NCBI RefSeq assembly: GCF_008180865.1
Contig: NZ_VTEX01000007.1
Span: 266-64,265 of the forward strand
Reading direction: 5' to 3'
Source of the DNA: Rossellomorea aquimaris
GTDB taxonomy: Bacteria; Bacillota; Bacilli; Bacillales; Bacillaceae_B
DNA length: 64,000 nt
Shown: positions 62,935 to 64,000 of the stretch, piece by piece
Numbering within the stretch: position 1 is the first letter of the stretch
How the letters are laid out: every line of letters starts with the position of its first letter
Made by a program: the position numbers and the translations under genes
Notes under the pieces: generated by a model
The model's database searches: none
The model's input: only the letters and a program-made list of their open reading frames with translations
Told to the model about the DNA's origin: nothing

Positions 62935-63897
62935 ATGACACTCGTAAAGTTAGGCTATGTTGCCATGAGTATGAACCTCCAGAATGCATCACCTTCGCAA
63001 ACCATGACCTATAAGCAGTTTTCCGGGATTAAGGATCGTGAGGCTGCTATTCATAAACTCGAACGGATCGCCCAATCGAATCTTGAAAACTGCCTGCGGC
63101 TTTTAAAGCATAATGTTCTTAATGAGGTTCATTTTTTCCGGTTCAGTTCAAAGTTGATCCCTCTTGCGAATCATCCTGAATTGAAAGGGTGGGATTTCAT
63201 ATCCCCTTTAAAACCTGAACTCCAGGCGATAAAAGAGTATTTAACGCTTCATCCTATGCGTGTGGGTTTTCACCCTGATCATTTTGTACTGTTGAATTCA
63301 AGTGACGTGGATGTGTTGAAGAACACCCTTAAAACACTTAAGATGCATGAGGTATTATTAGAAGGGATGGGAATCGATCCAACTCACCGCTGTGTTCTCC
63401 ATGTTGGTGGAGCTTATGAAGATAAAGAAAAGGCACTTGAGCAATTCATACACAATTGGGGTCTGACCCCCGTTTCTCTTCAACAAATGATCATTCTTGA
63501 AAACGATGATACTGTGTTCAGTGCAGCGGATGCCCTTTATCTATGTGAAAAGCTCGGGATCCCCCTTGTATTCGATTACCATCATCATCTTGCTTATAAC
63601 GAAAGGGATTGGTTGCTGGATTGGGAGAGAATCGTTGGAACGTGGAGCCAGTCATCATTACCTGTAAAGATGCATATTTCAAGCCCTCGTTCTCAGGAGG
63701 ATTACAAAGCCCATGCCGATTTCATCGATCCTAAGATGTTTCTTGATTTTCTTCAAGGGATAAAGGGCTCGGTGAATGAAATTGATTGTATGATAGAAGC
63801 GAAAAAGAAGGATGACGCATTGTTCCGATTAGTGGATGACCTGCAAGGGATTGATGGGATTGAGTGGGTGGATAAAAGTTCGTTTCATCTAAAATAG
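62935..63897 (+). CDS. uvsE: UV damage endonuclease UvsE
   Basis: 320-residue UVDE-family TIM-barrel endonuclease, nicking DNA 5' to UV photoproducts in a repair pathway independent of UvrABC. Seen: LGYVAMSMNLQNASPSQTMT start, HFFRFSSKLIPLANHPE near 65, MRVGFHPDHFVLLNSS near 108, HVGGAYEDKEKAL near 155, ILENDDTVFSAADAL near 185 and VFDYHHHLAYNERDW near 207 (metal-binding His, Glu and Asp). AAAGGAG precedes the ATG. Such repair genes suit a spore former exposed to sunlight. Confidence 0.93.
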   Translation: MTLVKLGYVAMSMNLQNASPSQTMTYKQFSGIKDREAAIHKLERIAQSNLENCLRLLKHNVLNEVHFFRFSSKLIPLANHPELKGWDFISPLKPELQAIKEYLTLHPMRVGFHPDHFVLLNSSDVDVLKNTLKTLKMHEVLLEGMGIDPTHRCVLHVGGAYEDKEKALEQFIHNWGLTPVSLQQMIILENDDTVFSAADALYLCEKLGIPLVFDYHHHLAYNERDWLLDWERIVGTWSQSSLPVKMHISSPRSQEDYKAHADFIDPKMFLDFLQGIKGSVNEIDCMIEAKKKDDALFRLVDDLQGIDGIEWVDKSSFHLK

Positions 63898-64000
63898 GCC
63901 AATCTCCCAAAGCTTTCACCATAATCTGAAACCATCTCTGTTCCAAAACGTAAATATACTGTAAGATTTAGTAAAAGAGAGAAGTGAGGGGATGGGTATG

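Noticed and set aside
63982-64000. Start of another gene at the window edge (GAGGGG followed by ATGGGTATG)
   Set aside because: Only a possible ribosome binding site and start codon are visible, with no coding sequence to support it.

Overview
The window is chromosomal DNA from a low-to-moderate G+C, endospore-forming member of the Bacillaceae (Bacillus sensu lato; a Rossellomorea/Bacillus-like species is plausible but is an inference). The evidence is a 5S rRNA plus nine-tRNA array of Bacillus type, the sigW-rsiW-cdaA-cdaR-glmM-glmS block, a GerA-type germinant receptor operon, a Spo0E-like phosphatase gene, strong AGGAGG-type ribosome binding sites and frequent TTG/GTG starts. No transposase, integrase, phage gene or CRISPR array was found.

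Layout. 0.15-1.4 kb: 5S rRNA and tRNAs Asn, Thr, Glu, Val, Thr, Tyr, Gln, Lys and Ala, with small repeated hairpins between them and a terminator. 1.4-2.2 kb: non-coding, with a 20-21 bp phased repeat. 2.2-10.8 kb: arginase, a Spo0E-like gene, the sigma-W/anti-sigma-W pair with its autoregulatory promoter, the c-di-AMP cyclase CdaA with its regulator CdaR, and the GlcN-6-P pathway genes glmM and glmS (glmS behind its self-cleaving ribozyme). 10.8-14.5 kb: a germination receptor operon on the minus strand. 14.7-26.9 kb: an FUSC-family membrane protein, a YqcI/YcgG protein, a DUF4097 protein, a CAP-domain lipoprotein, an S58 peptidase, 3-methyladenine glycosylase, an EAL phosphodiesterase behind a c-di-GMP-II riboswitch, a fused Opp-type permease, a Cdd1-like protein, a deacetylase and a benzil reductase-like SDR.

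27-40 kb holds mostly minus-strand transport and membrane genes: an NhaC-family transporter behind a SAM-I riboswitch, an MFS transporter, cardiolipin synthase, an AlsT alanine symporter, a DUF819 protein, a CBS protein, a lipid kinase and a DedA-type protein. This region carries most of the repeats: three 125-bp tandem units, and a composite element of about 430 bp present as two inverted copies at 27 and 40 kb. 40.5-46.3 kb: T-box-controlled argS, rodA-like, a conserved hypothetical, sfsA and a BsuPI-like lipoprotein. 46.5-53 kb: a tight seven-gene operon resembling E. coli ynjBCDF (uncharacterised ABC transporter plus CDP-alcohol phosphatidyltransferase) with added TVP38 and flavin disulfide-reductase genes. 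53-64 kb: a SelD-associated-type FAD reductase, a GNAT protein, a dicarboxylate/amino-acid symporter, ddl, murF, an esterase, the DEAD-box helicase cshA, a second phased repeat array, a NERD protein and UV endonuclease UvsE.

Themes: cell-envelope building and stress (sigW, cdaA, glmM/S, ddl, murF, rodA, cls), RNA-based control (glmS ribozyme, c-di-GMP-II, SAM-I and T-box leaders) and several families of non-coding repeats. The least explained parts are the ynj-like operon, the two phased repeat arrays and the larger fold-back repeats.
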